The notes below the pieces were generated by a model. That model was not told the origin of the DNA. It was given only the letters and a program-made list of their open reading frames with translations, and ran no database searches. Shown here piece after piece: positions 14,758 to 23,122 of a stretch of DNA of 49,850 nt (position 1 is its first letter; each line of letters opens with the position of its first letter). Origin of the DNA: Nocardia carnea (GTDB lineage Bacteria > Actinomycetota > Actinomycetes > Mycobacteriales > Mycobacteriaceae); contig NZ_JARWOV010000195.1 in the NCBI RefSeq assembly GCF_029868855.1, forward strand, positions 1 through 49,850, in the 5' to 3' direction. Made by a program: the position numbers and the translations under genes.

Positions 14758-15902
14758 GTTGCCGAGCCCGCCGCGTCGGCCTGCCGCGCGAGGTTCTCCG
14801 CGATCTCCCGGTTCCAGGCTTCCAGCGGGCGAGTGGTGTCCAGTTCGAACTCGAAACGGTCCACCATTTCGGGCTTGATATCGGCGATATCGACGTAGAA
14901 CTGTTCGTACCAGCGCCTCAGTTGGTACACGGGCCCGTCCTCCTCACACAGCAGTGGATTGTCGATCCGAGCCTTGTTCTTCCAGATCTCTACGTCCTGC
15001 TCGAAACCGAGCTGGACCCAGTCACCCAGAGCCACGGCTGTCTGAATCGCCGCTTCTTCCGGAAGATTCGGTGACTTCTCCACGATGATGCCGTACTGCA
15101 GGACGAACGATTCCGAATCGATGGGGTAGTGGCAGTTCAGCAGCACGGTCCGCACGTCGCCGTACTCGAAATGGTATGTGAGGTCGTCGATCATGAACGA
15201 CGGGCCATAGTAAGAAGCCACCGAGGACGTCCCGAGCATTGTCGGCTGCCCCTCCGGAGCCGGGAAGTCGTCGCGGGCACCGCTCTTGAAATACTGCGTG
15301 GCGATCGGCCCTTCGAAAACGTTCTTGAAATACGTGGGGAGCGATCCGTGGATATAGAAGAAGTGAGCCATATCGACCACGTTGTCGATGATCTCGCGGC
15401 AGTTCGTGTTCACGACGGTGGTGTACCAATGCCAGTCGGTCCACTTATCGCTGCTCGCACCCTCGATCCGCGGAATCGCCACATCCTCGGTCGGCGGTTT
15501 GCCTTCCGGGTCGTTCCAGACGAACAGCATGCCGTCCTGTTCGAGCGTGGTCCATGCCCGGGTGCGTGCGAGCGGGGGAACCCGCCGGGCGTAGGGGATC
15601 TGCTTACAGCGGCCGTCGCCACCCCAGCGCCAGTCGTGGAACGGGCACGCGATCTCGTCGCCCTTGATCTCGCCCTGGGTGAGATCGCCGCCCATATGCC
15701 GGCAGTACGCGTCCAGCACGTTGAGCGCCCCGTCGGCGCCGCGGAATATCACGAGCTTGGTCCCGAAGGCCTGTATTGCGTGTGGTTTTCCGGTGGGGAA
15801 ATCACGAAGCAAACCCAGACAATGCCAGCCGCGGGCGAACCGCGTGGGCGCGGCCTCGGCTTCGATCCGGCGAACATCCTGGTCCGGTTGCGTCGTTGTC
15901 AT
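14754..15902 (-). CDS. kshA: Rieske non-heme iron monooxygenase, KshA-like (3-ketosteroid 9-alpha-hydroxylase oxygenase)
   Basis: A 382-aa oxygenase. The Rieske [2Fe-2S] ligands are C67, H69 (YCRHMGG) and C86, H89 (CPFHDW), the same positions as in mycobacterial KshA. The mononuclear iron site shows IIDNVVDMAHFFYIHG with His180 and His185, and an Asp near residue 302 (EQDVEIW) is the likely third ligand. KshA hydroxylates C9 of 3-ketosteroids, which together with delta-1 dehydrogenation breaks ring B. The ATG at 15902 has GAGGAGAG just upstream; the open frame continues to 16121 without support. The usual reductase KshB is not in the window. Divergent from the KstD-HsaB fusion, with two STGA dyads between them. 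Family certain; the true substrate may be a steroid-like polycycle rather than a classical steroid. Confidence 0.85.
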   Translation of the reverse strand: MTTTQPDQDVRRIEAEAAPTRFARGWHCLGLLRDFPTGKPHAIQAFGTKLVIFRGADGALNVLDAYCRHMGGDLTQGEIKGDEIACPFHDWRWGGDGRCKQIPYARRVPPLARTRAWTTLEQDGMLFVWNDPEGKPPTEDVAIPRIEGASSDKWTDWHWYTTVVNTNCREIIDNVVDMAHFFYIHGSLPTYFKNVFEGPIATQYFKSGARDDFPAPEGQPTMLGTSSVASYYGPSFMIDDLTYHFEYGDVRTVLLNCHYPIDSESFVLQYGIIVEKSPNLPEEAAIQTAVALGDWVQLGFEQDVEIWKNKARIDNPLLCEEDGPVYQLRRWYEQFYVDIADIKPEMVDRFEFELDTTRPLEAWNREIAENLARQADAAGSAT

Positions 15903-16013
15903 ATCGACTCTCCTCGAGGCAATGGTGCGGAAGCGGGCTGGGACACCGGAGAAACGGGTTGCTTCCGCGACTCCTCGGTTGTAGCAACCTTGCGCACGGT
16001 GAAAGGGGTCACA

Positions 16014-16028
16014 TTTCACTGACTGGAA
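16014..16028. promoter_or_regulatory. STGA dyad operator candidate 5
   Basis: TTTCA-CTGAC-TGGAA, 14-bp spaced partner of the site at 16043, between divergent kshA-like and KstD-HsaB genes. Confidence 0.5.
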
Positions 16029-16042
16029 GATTGACGCGGCCA

Positions 16043-16057
16043 TCTCGGTGAACGGAA
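16043..16057. promoter_or_regulatory. STGA dyad operator candidate 6
   Basis: TCTCG-GTGAA-CGGAA, second site in the same divergent region; the two centres are 29 bp apart, close to three helical turns. Confidence 0.5.
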
Positions 16058-16198
16058 CGCGGGCCCGCCGCGCCCGGATGTTCCTGTCACCATTCGCTCC
16101 GTCGGGAAAAGAGCAATGCACTGATCACCGCCACACGCCGTGGGCGGCCACCTGGTCGGCCACGGGGCGCGTCAGTTGCGGTGAGAAAGGGTATCCCC

Positions 16199-18304
16199 AT
16201 GAGTTGGGTGGATTCGGCGGTCGAATGGGACGAACGATGCGAGGTGCTGGTCCTGGGGTCCGGCGGTGGCGGGCTGACCGGGGCCTATACCGCCGGGCGG
16301 GAAGGACTACACGTCATCGTCGCCGAGGCCACGGACAAGTTCGGCGGTACCACGGCGTATTCCGGTGGCGGAATGTGGTTCCCGGGAAACCCGGTACTGC
16401 GTCGGGCGGGCGACGACGATACGCCGGAGCAGGCGTTGGAGTACTTCCGGGCGGTGGTCGGAGACCGGACCCCCGCGGAACTCCAGCGAGCGTTCGTGAC
16501 CGGCGGCGCTCCTCTCGTGGAGTACCTCGAACAGGATCCGGCTCTGCGGTTCCAGGTGTTGCCCTGGCCCGACTATTTCGGCAAGGCACCGCATGCGCGG
16601 GCGCGGGGTCGCCAGATTGTTCCGGTCCCGCTCGACACCGGCGTGCTGGGGGAGTTGGCGGCAGAGGTTCGGGCCCCGCTGGCCACCGACCGCCGCTCCG
16701 CGCCGGTGCCCGGCCAACTGGAAGGGGGCCGCGCCTTGATCGGTCGCCTGCTACTGGCATTGCGAGCGCTACCGACGGTCGAGTTGAAGCAGCGCGCGGC
16801 ATGCCGGGAGTTGATCCGGCTGGACGGCCGGGTGGTGGGGGCTTCGGTGTCCACACCGCAAGGTTTGCGGCGTATCCGGGCAACACGCGGAGTGCTCGTC
16901 GCGGCGGGCGGATTCGAGCGGAACACCCGGATGCGTTCGGCTTTCGGGGTACCCGGCTGCGCGCGCGATTCGATGGCCCCGTCCGGGAATACGGGTGCGG
17001 CGATGGAAGCCGCAATGGGCATCGGGGCCGATGTGGACCTGATGAACGAAGCGTGGTGGGCACCCGGACTGACCCATCCCGACGGCAGCTCGACGTTCTC
17101 GATGTGGTTCACCGGTGGCATCCTCGTCGACAACGACGGCCGCCGGTTCACCAACGAGTCCGCGCCCTACGACCGAGTCGGCCGGGATGTTCTCGCGGCA
17201 ATGGACTCCGGCCGCCTCGACCTGCCCTACTGGATGGTATACAGCGGCACAGCCGATCTCGCTCCTCCTGTGCTGTTCGCCGGTATACCGCTGGACGAAC
17301 CCGAGGCGTACCTAGCGGCCGGACTGTGGCATCGCGCCGAGACTCTCGCCGAGCTGGCCGAACATATCAGGGTACCGCCGCAGACGCTGACCGAGACCGT
17401 GCAGCGTTTCAACGCTGCCGTTGACGCGGGCACGGATCCGGATTTCCAGCGGGGTGGCGAGCCCTACGATCGGTCGGTGCCCGGTTACCCGAACCCGCTG
17501 GTACGGATCGACGGCGGCCCGTATTGCGCCGCGGCATTCGGCCTGTCGGACCTGGGCACCAAGGGTGGACTGCGGACCGACACCGCCGGCCGGGTTCTGG
17601 ATGCCACGGGGTCGGTGATTCCCGGGCTGTATGCCGCGGGCAACTCGATGGCGGCGGTGAGTGGCAGTGCCTATCCGGGCGGGGGGAACCCGATCGGTGC
17701 CTCGATGGTGTTCGCGCACCTTGCCGCGCTGGACATGGCGGCCGCGACCGGGATGCCGGGTGTGCCCGCTGTGCGGCGGTCCGAACCCACGCCCGGCGAG
17801 TTCAAATCGGCGCTGAGCAGATTTTGTTCCGGTGTCACCATCGTGACGGCGATCGGTGCGGACGGCCCGGTCGGCTTCAGCTGCCAGTCGTTCTCCTCGC
17901 TGTCGCTGGAGCCTCCGTTTGTCAGTTTCTGCCCGGCGGTGACCTCGACTTCCTGGCCCCGGATCCGGGCTGCGGGCAGATTCTGCGTGAATGTACTCTC
18001 CGCCGACCAGGACGAAATCTGCCGTGCCTTCGCCCGCAGCGGTACCGACAAGTTCGCCGGAGTGGAGTGGATACCGGGCGACAACGGCGCGCCGCGGCTG
18101 GCGGGGTCGCTTGTGTCGCTGGAATGCACGCTGGAGGACGAGGTTCCTGGTGGGGACCACACCATCGTAATCGCGCGGGTCACCGCGGTCGGGCCGATCC
18201 GGGACGCCGAACCCCTGCTGTTCTACCGGTCTTCGTTCCACGAACTGGCCTTGGAAGCAGTCGGCGCCGGCGCCTACGGCGCGGACACCTGGCGCTGGGG
18301 CTGA
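16199..18304 (+). CDS. Fusion protein: KstD-like FAD dehydrogenase + HsaB-like flavin reductase
   Basis: A 701-aa natural fusion. Residues 1-520 are a FAD-dependent 3-ketosteroid delta-1-dehydrogenase-like flavoprotein: GSGGGGLTGAYTA near residue 20, KFGGTTAYSGGG, FTNESAPYDRVG, and the C-terminal GLYAAGN...GSAYPGGGNPIGASMVF. The Tyr-x3-Gly of GSAYPGGG corresponds to the catalytic Tyr/Gly pair of KstD. Residues 530-695 are a complete flavin reductase of the HsaB/HpaC type (EFKSALSRFCSGVTIVTA, FSCQSFSSLSLEPPFVSFCP, RFCVNVLSADQ). In known pathways these are separate proteins that act two steps apart, KstD on the steroid ring and HsaB supplying FMNH2 to HsaA. The ATG at 16199 follows GAAAGGG (16184-16190). 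No frameshift or linker stop is present. The reductase domain probably serves the two HsaA-like oxygenases at 2 and 24681. Confidence 0.88.
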   Translation: MSWVDSAVEWDERCEVLVLGSGGGGLTGAYTAGREGLHVIVAEATDKFGGTTAYSGGGMWFPGNPVLRRAGDDDTPEQALEYFRAVVGDRTPAELQRAFVTGGAPLVEYLEQDPALRFQVLPWPDYFGKAPHARARGRQIVPVPLDTGVLGELAAEVRAPLATDRRSAPVPGQLEGGRALIGRLLLALRALPTVELKQRAACRELIRLDGRVVGASVSTPQGLRRIRATRGVLVAAGGFERNTRMRSAFGVPGCARDSMAPSGNTGAAMEAAMGIGADVDLMNEAWWAPGLTHPDGSSTFSMWFTGGILVDNDGRRFTNESAPYDRVGRDVLAAMDSGRLDLPYWMVYSGTADLAPPVLFAGIPLDEPEAYLAAGLWHRAETLAELAEHIRVPPQTLTETVQRFNAAVDAGTDPDFQRGGEPYDRSVPGYPNPLVRIDGGPYCAAAFGLSDLGTKGGLRTDTAGRVLDATGSVIPGLYAAGNSMAAVSGSAYPGGGNPIGASMVFAHLAALDMAAATGMPGVPAVRRSEPTPGEFKSALSRFCSGVTIVTAIGADGPVGFSCQSFSSLSLEPPFVSFCPAVTSTSWPRIRAAGRFCVNVLSADQDEICRAFARSGTDKFAGVEWIPGDNGAPRLAGSLVSLECTLEDEVPGGDHTIVIARVTAVGPIRDAEPLLFYRSSFHELALEAVGAGAYGADTWRWG

Positions 18305-18451
18305 CCGGCCGGCCCGTCAATCGTCGCCCGAGTCGTCTCATTGATCGCGAATCGGGCCACTGGCAATGCGCTCGGCGGCGCGGCTCAACCGGCCGGCTGC
18401 TGCCGGACGAGCAGGGCCGAGAGGAGGTGGCAACCGCCTCGGCGGCACGGT

Positions 18452-19675
18452 TCAGTCGCGGGTCGGTGCGTAGCGGAGGGCGAATTCGTGCACACTGGCG
18501 ACGACGTGATCGAGTTCTTCGGCGGTCATGCCGTGGCTCATACCCAGTGACATACCGCGCTCGAATACTTCGTCGGCGTTGGGCAGCCCGCCCTCCGGCA
18601 CTCGGTATTCCACTCCGCGCATCATCGGATGCCGGGTGACGTTACCGCTCCAGACGGTGCGGGTATCGATACCCGCGGCCTCCAGGTGGCCCTGCAAATC
18701 GGCGCGGGTGAATCCGGCGTCTTCGCGGATGGTGACGGGGTAGCACAGCCAGGCGGTATGGAAATCCGGATTCTGCCGGGGCAGCCGGAACAGTGTGGGG
18801 TAGGCGCCGAAGGCTCCGTTGAATGCCTCGAAGATTTCGGCGCGGCGTTGATAGTTCTTGTCGAGCTTGGACAGCTGGACCAATCCGAAGGCCGCACCGA
18901 GCTCCGAGGGTTCGAAGTTCCAGGGTAGGACGTCGAAGATGAAGTCGTTGTCGTAGGCGACGCCGTCGAGATCCTCGCGGAAAACCCGGCCGGTGCGCGC
19001 GGCTTGGGAGCCGAAAAGGTGCGGTTCGGAGCGCCGCCCCCAGCGGCGCAGCATGAGGCCCTTGTCACGGAGCTGTTCGTCGTCGACACAGACCATTCCG
19101 CCGTTGCCCGCGCAGGTGATGATGTGCGACATGGCGAAGCTGGTAACGGTGATATCGGAGCGGCTGCCGGTCTTGGTGCCGCGCAGGGTGGTGCCGATAC
19201 AGTCGCAGGAGTCTTCGATGACCTTCAGGCCGTGACGGTCCGCGATATCACGGATGGCGTCCCAATCGGGGGCGTTACCGGCCAGGTTCGGCAGCAGGAT
19301 CGCCTTGGTCCGGTCGGTGATCAGCGCCTCGATGGCGGCGGGGTCGGCGTTGTAGGTGTCGGGTTCGACGTCGACGAATACCGGGATCCAGCCGCCGCGG
19401 ACGATCGGGGAGACATCGGTGGAGAAGGTCAGCGGTGAGGTGATGACCTCCGAGCCCTTGGGCAGGTCGAGCAGTTCGAGCGCGAGGTAGAGCGCCGACG
19501 AGCCCGAATTGCACATAAGCCCCAGCTTCTTGCCATAGAGGTCGGCGACCCGGCGTTCCATCTCGGCGACATTCTTGCCGATCTTGAGTGCGAACGGACC
19601 GCCCCGCAGAACCTCCAGGCAGGCGTTGATCTCGGCTTCGTCGTGGACGCTGCGTGCGTAGATGACCCTGGTCAC
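18452..19675 (-). CDS. DegT/DnrJ/EryC1-family PLP enzyme with Lys-to-His substitution (3-dehydrase type)
   Basis: A 407-aa fold-type I PLP protein of the sugar aminotransferase family. PLP contacts are visible: CNSGSSALYLALELL (phosphate), DSCDCIGT (Asp pairing with pyridine N). Where aminotransferases have the Schiff-base lysine (SF-x3-K), this protein has His: SFAMSHIITCAGNGG, codon CAC. The same exchange defines PMP-dependent sugar 3-dehydrases (ColD, E1/RfbH, SpnQ). Several Cys (DSCDC, ITCAG, MVC) could hint at an E1-like Fe-S site, but their spacing was not matched. GTG start with GAGGAG upstream. No deoxysugar genes are nearby, so a dehydratase or deaminase role on a non-sugar or glycoside substrate is possible. 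Monocistronic or last in a leftward unit, 191 bases after the LLM gene. Confidence 0.8.
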   Translation of the reverse strand: MTRVIYARSVHDEAEINACLEVLRGGPFALKIGKNVAEMERRVADLYGKKLGLMCNSGSSALYLALELLDLPKGSEVITSPLTFSTDVSPIVRGGWIPVFVDVEPDTYNADPAAIEALITDRTKAILLPNLAGNAPDWDAIRDIADRHGLKVIEDSCDCIGTTLRGTKTGSRSDITVTSFAMSHIITCAGNGGMVCVDDEQLRDKGLMLRRWGRRSEPHLFGSQAARTGRVFREDLDGVAYDNDFIFDVLPWNFEPSELGAAFGLVQLSKLDKNYQRRAEIFEAFNGAFGAYPTLFRLPRQNPDFHTAWLCYPVTIREDAGFTRADLQGHLEAAGIDTRTVWSGNVTRHPMMRGVEYRVPEGGLPNADEVFERGMSLGMSHGMTAEELDHVVASVHEFALRYAPTRD

Positions 19676-19866
19676 GATGAATCTCCTCGTAGTGTGAAAT
19701 CGGAAAGGGAAATGTCGCCTGGTGTGGCGTCGTGCCGGCTCGTGCGCGCCTGGAGTACTGGCGGCTCGGGCCGGTTGTCTCGTCGGGTCCCGAACGGGGC
19801 CCTGGTGGCCGGCGTGGTGCGGCGGCCGTGCTTTCGCGTAGGTGCGTGGTCTGTCGAGGGCCGCCC

Positions 19867-21162
19867 TCAGCCGTCCGCGAGGTGATCACGCAGGGTGGTG
19901 CCTCGATACTGCTTTCGCAGCACACCGCGGTCCTGCAGCCGGGGCACGACCTCGTCGACGAATTCCTGGAGTCCGAGCGGGAGGTCGGCGGGGAGCACGA
20001 TGAATCCGTCGGCGGCACCGGCCTCGAACCACCTCTGGAGGTCGTCGGCGACCGTATCGGGCGATCCGACGAGCGTACGGTGGCCGATGCTGAGACCCAC
20101 CCGTTGCGCGAGCTGACGAACGGTCAGTTTCTCCCGGAGGGCGACTTCGGTCAGCAGGGTCGGCCTGCCCACACTGGCGTTGCTGGGCAACGAGTCCCGT
20201 AGATCCGGAAAGGGCTCGTCGAGATCGAAACGGGACAGATCGATACCGCCGAAGGTCTGATTCAGGAACTTCAGCGTGGTCTGCTCGCTGATCAGCGACC
20301 CCAGTTCAACGGCCAGCTCACGGGCTTCTTCGTCGGTTCGACCGATGATCGGGGTGACGCCCGGCAGCACTTTGACCGCTGAGCGTTCCCGCCCAGCGGC
20401 TTCCGCGAGGGCACGCATCGACTCGGCGAACGCGAGCGAGGAGTCGATCGAGTGCTGGGTCGCGAACACCAGATCGGCCACCCTGGCGCCGAGCTTCATC
20501 CCGGTCGGTGACGACCCCGCCTGCGCGAGCGGAATCTGGCCTTGTGGGGAACGTGGGATGGTGAGCGGGCCCGCAACCTCGAAGTACCGCCCGTGATGGT
20601 CGATGCGATGCAGCTTCGACCGATCGACCCAGATCCCCGCCGCTCGATCCGCGACGATGGCATCAGGGTCCCAGCCGTCCCAGAGCGCCCGGACGACGTC
20701 GACGAATTCTTCGCCGCGCACATAGCGGTTCTCGTGTTCGGGGAGTCCTGCCGAACCGTAATTCTCGGCGGCGGCCGGGATCGCGGTGGTCACGACATTC
20801 CAACCGGCTCGGCCGTCGCTCAGGTGGTCCAGTGTTGCGAACTGCCGTGCGACCGTGAACGGATCGTTGTATGTGGTCGAACTCGTCCCGATCAGTCCGA
20901 TGTGGTCGGTGACCACAGACAACGCGGAAAGGATCGGTAGCGGATCGGGGCGGTCGGTGGCGTCGGTTTCGATCGCGGTCGACAGATTCAGCGCGTCCGC
21001 GATGAAAAACGCATCGAAGTATCCGTGTTCGGCCGTCCGGGCGATCTGTGCCCAGTGATCGAAGCCGTGCATCCGCTCCGGTGCAGTGCGCGGCGACCGC
21101 CACACCGACTGGCCCACCCCCACTCCTTGTGCGAATACGGCCAGGTGCATGAGTCTGCTCAT
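19867..21162 (-). CDS. NtaA/SnaA/DszA-type flavin-dependent monooxygenase
   Basis: A 431-aa luciferase-like (LLM class) FMNH2-dependent monooxygenase of the nitrilotriacetate/DszA group: MSRLMHLAVFAQGVG at the N-terminus, the conserved TSSTTYNDPFTVARQFATLDHLSDGR segment, WNVVTT, and the QAGSSPTGMKLGA loop. Family length is 430-460 aa. AAAGGAG precedes the ATG. The enzyme needs reduced FMN from another protein; the HsaB-like domain at 16199-18304 is the only flavin reductase seen. It lies 79 bases after the aldo/keto reductase gene, with a hairpin in between, so it may be partly uncoupled. DszA-type members oxidise sulfones and bulky ring systems; the substrate here is unknown. Confidence 0.88.
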   Translation of the reverse strand: MSRLMHLAVFAQGVGVGQSVWRSPRTAPERMHGFDHWAQIARTAEHGYFDAFFIADALNLSTAIETDATDRPDPLPILSALSVVTDHIGLIGTSSTTYNDPFTVARQFATLDHLSDGRAGWNVVTTAIPAAAENYGSAGLPEHENRYVRGEEFVDVVRALWDGWDPDAIVADRAAGIWVDRSKLHRIDHHGRYFEVAGPLTIPRSPQGQIPLAQAGSSPTGMKLGARVADLVFATQHSIDSSLAFAESMRALAEAAGRERSAVKVLPGVTPIIGRTDEEARELAVELGSLISEQTTLKFLNQTFGGIDLSRFDLDEPFPDLRDSLPSNASVGRPTLLTEVALREKLTVRQLAQRVGLSIGHRTLVGSPDTVADDLQRWFEAGAADGFIVLPADLPLGLQEFVDEVVPRLQDRGVLRKQYRGTTLRDHLADG

Positions 21163-21215
21163 CTGATCGTCTCCTTTCTGCGATCGCGACCGGTGTCCGC
21201 CGCTCGCGGGCTGGT

Positions 21216-21232
21216 GGACAGTTCGGCTGTCC
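21216..21232. terminator. Hairpin after the aldo/keto reductase gene
   Basis: GGACAG-TTCGG-CTGTCC, a perfect 6-bp stem with a UUCGG-type loop, 9 bases beyond the aldo/keto reductase stop (- strand). It may terminate or attenuate transcription into the LLM gene. Confidence 0.4.
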
Positions 21233-21241
21233 GTCTTCCGG

Positions 21242-22135
21242 TCACGAGCCGTTCACGTGCGGTGCGTCGAGGAGGGAGAGTTCGTCTGCCGTGAGGGTCA
21301 GTGACGCCGCGGCGACCGAATCCAGGATCGACTCGGGGCGGGATGCGCCGGGTATCGGGATGACGACCGCGGACCGATGCAGTTGCCAGGCGAGTGCGAC
21401 CTGATGAATGCTCACGCCGCGAGCGCGGGCCACGTCGGCAAAGGGCGACCCACTGGCGCCGAGGCTCTTGGCCTGCCGCATCCCGCCGAAAGGACCCCAC
21501 GACAGGAAGGCGAGCTCGCGCTCTTCGCATCCGCGGATCTCCCGCTCCGCCTGCCGTGCACCCGGTGAGTACTCGTTCTGCACGGACACCAGCGCGTCGC
21601 CGAGGATGGACCGAGCCACATCGATCCGATCGATATCGACGTTGGAGATACCGACACGCGCGATGAGTCCTTCGTCATGGAGCGACCGCAGCGCGGACAT
21701 CGACTCCTCGTAGGGCAGTTGAGGGTCGGGCCGGTGGTGGTGGTACAGCGGGAGGGGGTCGAGTCCGAGCCGCCGGATCGATGCCGTGCAGGCGCGGCGG
21801 AGGTGTTCGTAACTGCCGTTCGTCCACCAGGTGTCCGTTTCGGGATAACGGAGGTGACCACCCTTTGTGGCCACAATGATGTCATCCATGGGACCGGGCC
21901 AGGACCGGAGAGCGTCCATGAGCGCCAGTTCGTTGACCCCGTCCCCGGCCTCCGCCGGTCCGTAGACGTCCGCGGTGTCGAACAGTCGTACACCGGCGTC
22001 GAGCGCGGCGTGGACCGTGCGGCGACCGCGGTCGGCGTCGTAGCCGGTCACCTGTGTGATCGTCATGGCGCCGAATCCGATTGCCGGTACCGTGAGGTCA
22101 CCCAGTTTCCGGCACGGCAACGAGGTATCGCTCAT
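21242..22135 (-). CDS. Aldo/keto reductase
   Basis: A 297-aa NADPH-dependent aldo/keto reductase with the full tetrad: Asp in FDTADVYG, Tyr in the same motif, Lys in ATKGG and His in YHHHRPDP. The C-terminal cofactor-binding part (AWQLHRSAVVIPIPGASRPESI) is typical of the bacterial AKR11/12/13-like proteins. Its ATG overlaps the stop of the upstream SDR by 4 bp (ATGA), so it is co-translated with it. It probably reduces an aldehyde or ketone in the pathway; the pairing with an SDR suggests interconversion of keto and hydroxy groups. The N-terminal open frame beyond 22135 is a shadow of the SDR gene. Confidence 0.9.
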   Translation of the reverse strand: MSDTSLPCRKLGDLTVPAIGFGAMTITQVTGYDADRGRRTVHAALDAGVRLFDTADVYGPAEAGDGVNELALMDALRSWPGPMDDIIVATKGGHLRYPETDTWWTNGSYEHLRRACTASIRRLGLDPLPLYHHHRPDPQLPYEESMSALRSLHDEGLIARVGISNVDIDRIDVARSILGDALVSVQNEYSPGARQAEREIRGCEERELAFLSWGPFGGMRQAKSLGASGSPFADVARARGVSIHQVALAWQLHRSAVVIPIPGASRPESILDSVAAASLTLTADELSLLDAPHVNGS

Positions 22136-22854
22136 TTGCCGACCGTTGTCCAGCCGCCGTCGACCGGCAGGCAGATACCGGTCACGAACGTGGCATCGAG
22201 TGCGAGATGCTCGATCGACCGGGCCATCTCGTCCGGGGTGCACAGGCGACCCAGCGGTGTCCGTGCCTCCGTGGCCGATACGTCGTAGCCGGTGTCGATC
22301 AAGTCCTGGACCATCGGGGTCCGCGTATGTCCGGGCGCGACACTGGTGACCCGGATCAGTGGCGCCCATTCCATGGCGAGGTTGCCGGTGAGTTGGCGCA
22401 CTGCGGCTTTGGCGGTGCCGTAGTCGGCTTGCCGGTGCCAGCCGCCGTAGGCAGTGGTCGACGAAATCGTGACGATCGATCCGTTCCTGCCGTCCGCGAG
22501 CAGCGGCCGCGCGAACGCGGAGGCCACGAGAAACGTCCCCAGGACATGGACATCGAACAGGCGCCGGAGATGTTCGGGGTCGAGTTCCAGCGCCGGGACG
22601 TAGGCTCCACGAATTCCGTGACTGGTCACCAGCACATCGGGAGTCGGTGACTGTGCAGATGCCTGCACCACTGCCGATTCCACCGCAGTGCGATCGGTTA
22701 CATCCACCTGGTAGTAATCCACTCCCTGGTGAGCGGGTGCGGGCTCGCCAAGATCGAGGACGCTCACCTTCAGGCCCCGACCGAGGAAACGTTCGACGAC
22801 TGCGGCGCCGATTCCGCTGGCTCCGCCGGTGACGACGGCGTGGTATGCGCCCAC
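22132..22854 (-). CDS. Short-chain dehydrogenase/reductase with altered NNAG motif
   Basis: A 240-aa SDR with TGGASGIG, catalytic Ser in TISSTTA and Y-x3-K in DYGTAKAA, and the usual GICLPVDGGWT ending. The structural NNAG motif is replaced by VTSHGI, an uncommon change at a position that supports the cofactor-binding core; the other residues are intact, so it is probably active. GTG start with AGGAG (minus strand, around 22863-22867). First gene of the pair with the aldo/keto reductase. 268 bases separate it from the MHS transporter gene upstream, with no gene in them. Confidence 0.87.
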   Translation of the reverse strand: MGAYHAVVTGGASGIGAAVVERFLGRGLKVSVLDLGEPAPAHQGVDYYQVDVTDRTAVESAVVQASAQSPTPDVLVTSHGIRGAYVPALELDPEHLRRLFDVHVLGTFLVASAFARPLLADGRNGSIVTISSTTAYGGWHRQADYGTAKAAVRQLTGNLAMEWAPLIRVTSVAPGHTRTPMVQDLIDTGYDVSATEARTPLGRLCTPDEMARSIEHLALDATFVTGICLPVDGGWTTVGK

Positions 22855-23087
22855 GATTAGTACTCCTAGTGTGAAAGGGATTCTGTCCGGTGACGTTCGG
22901 ATACCTCGTCCCGGAAATCGCCGGCCACCCTCCGGGCGGAAGGCCTGAATGCGGTTGAGACAACGGTCGGGTTTCGCGCTTATCGACCGGCTTCCGGAGG
23001 CCGGCCCCGCGGCGACCGCCGGACGTGGTTCAACGTATTACCGGCGATGACGAGCAGCAACCAAAGCGTCCACACGGCGGAACGCCC

Positions 23088-23107
23088 GTTTCGGTGAGCA
23101 CCGAAAC
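23088..23107. terminator. 20-bp palindrome downstream of the MHS transporter
   Basis: GTTTCGGTG-AG-CACCGAAAC, nine-base arms around two bases, 15 bases after the transporter stop. Position suggests a terminator for the leftward transporter transcript. Its left half (TTTCG-GTGAG) also equals the left half of the STGA dyad, so an operator role cannot be excluded. Confidence 0.4.
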
Positions 23108-23122
23108 CCATGGTCCCGGTGC

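Larger units (their letters stand above)
15903..16198. promoter_or_regulatory. Divergent promoter region kshA-like / KstD-HsaB
   Basis: 296 bases separate the two divergent oxygenase-pathway genes. They hold two STGA dyads 14 bases apart (16014 and 16043), an arrangement suggesting cooperative binding by one regulator controlling both directions. No coding sequence is evident. Confidence 0.6.

Noticed and set aside
22880..22905. TCCGGTGAC followed by GTTCGG upstream of the SDR/aldo-keto reductase pair
   Set aside because: The right half-site is two bases out of register, so it was not counted as an STGA dyad.
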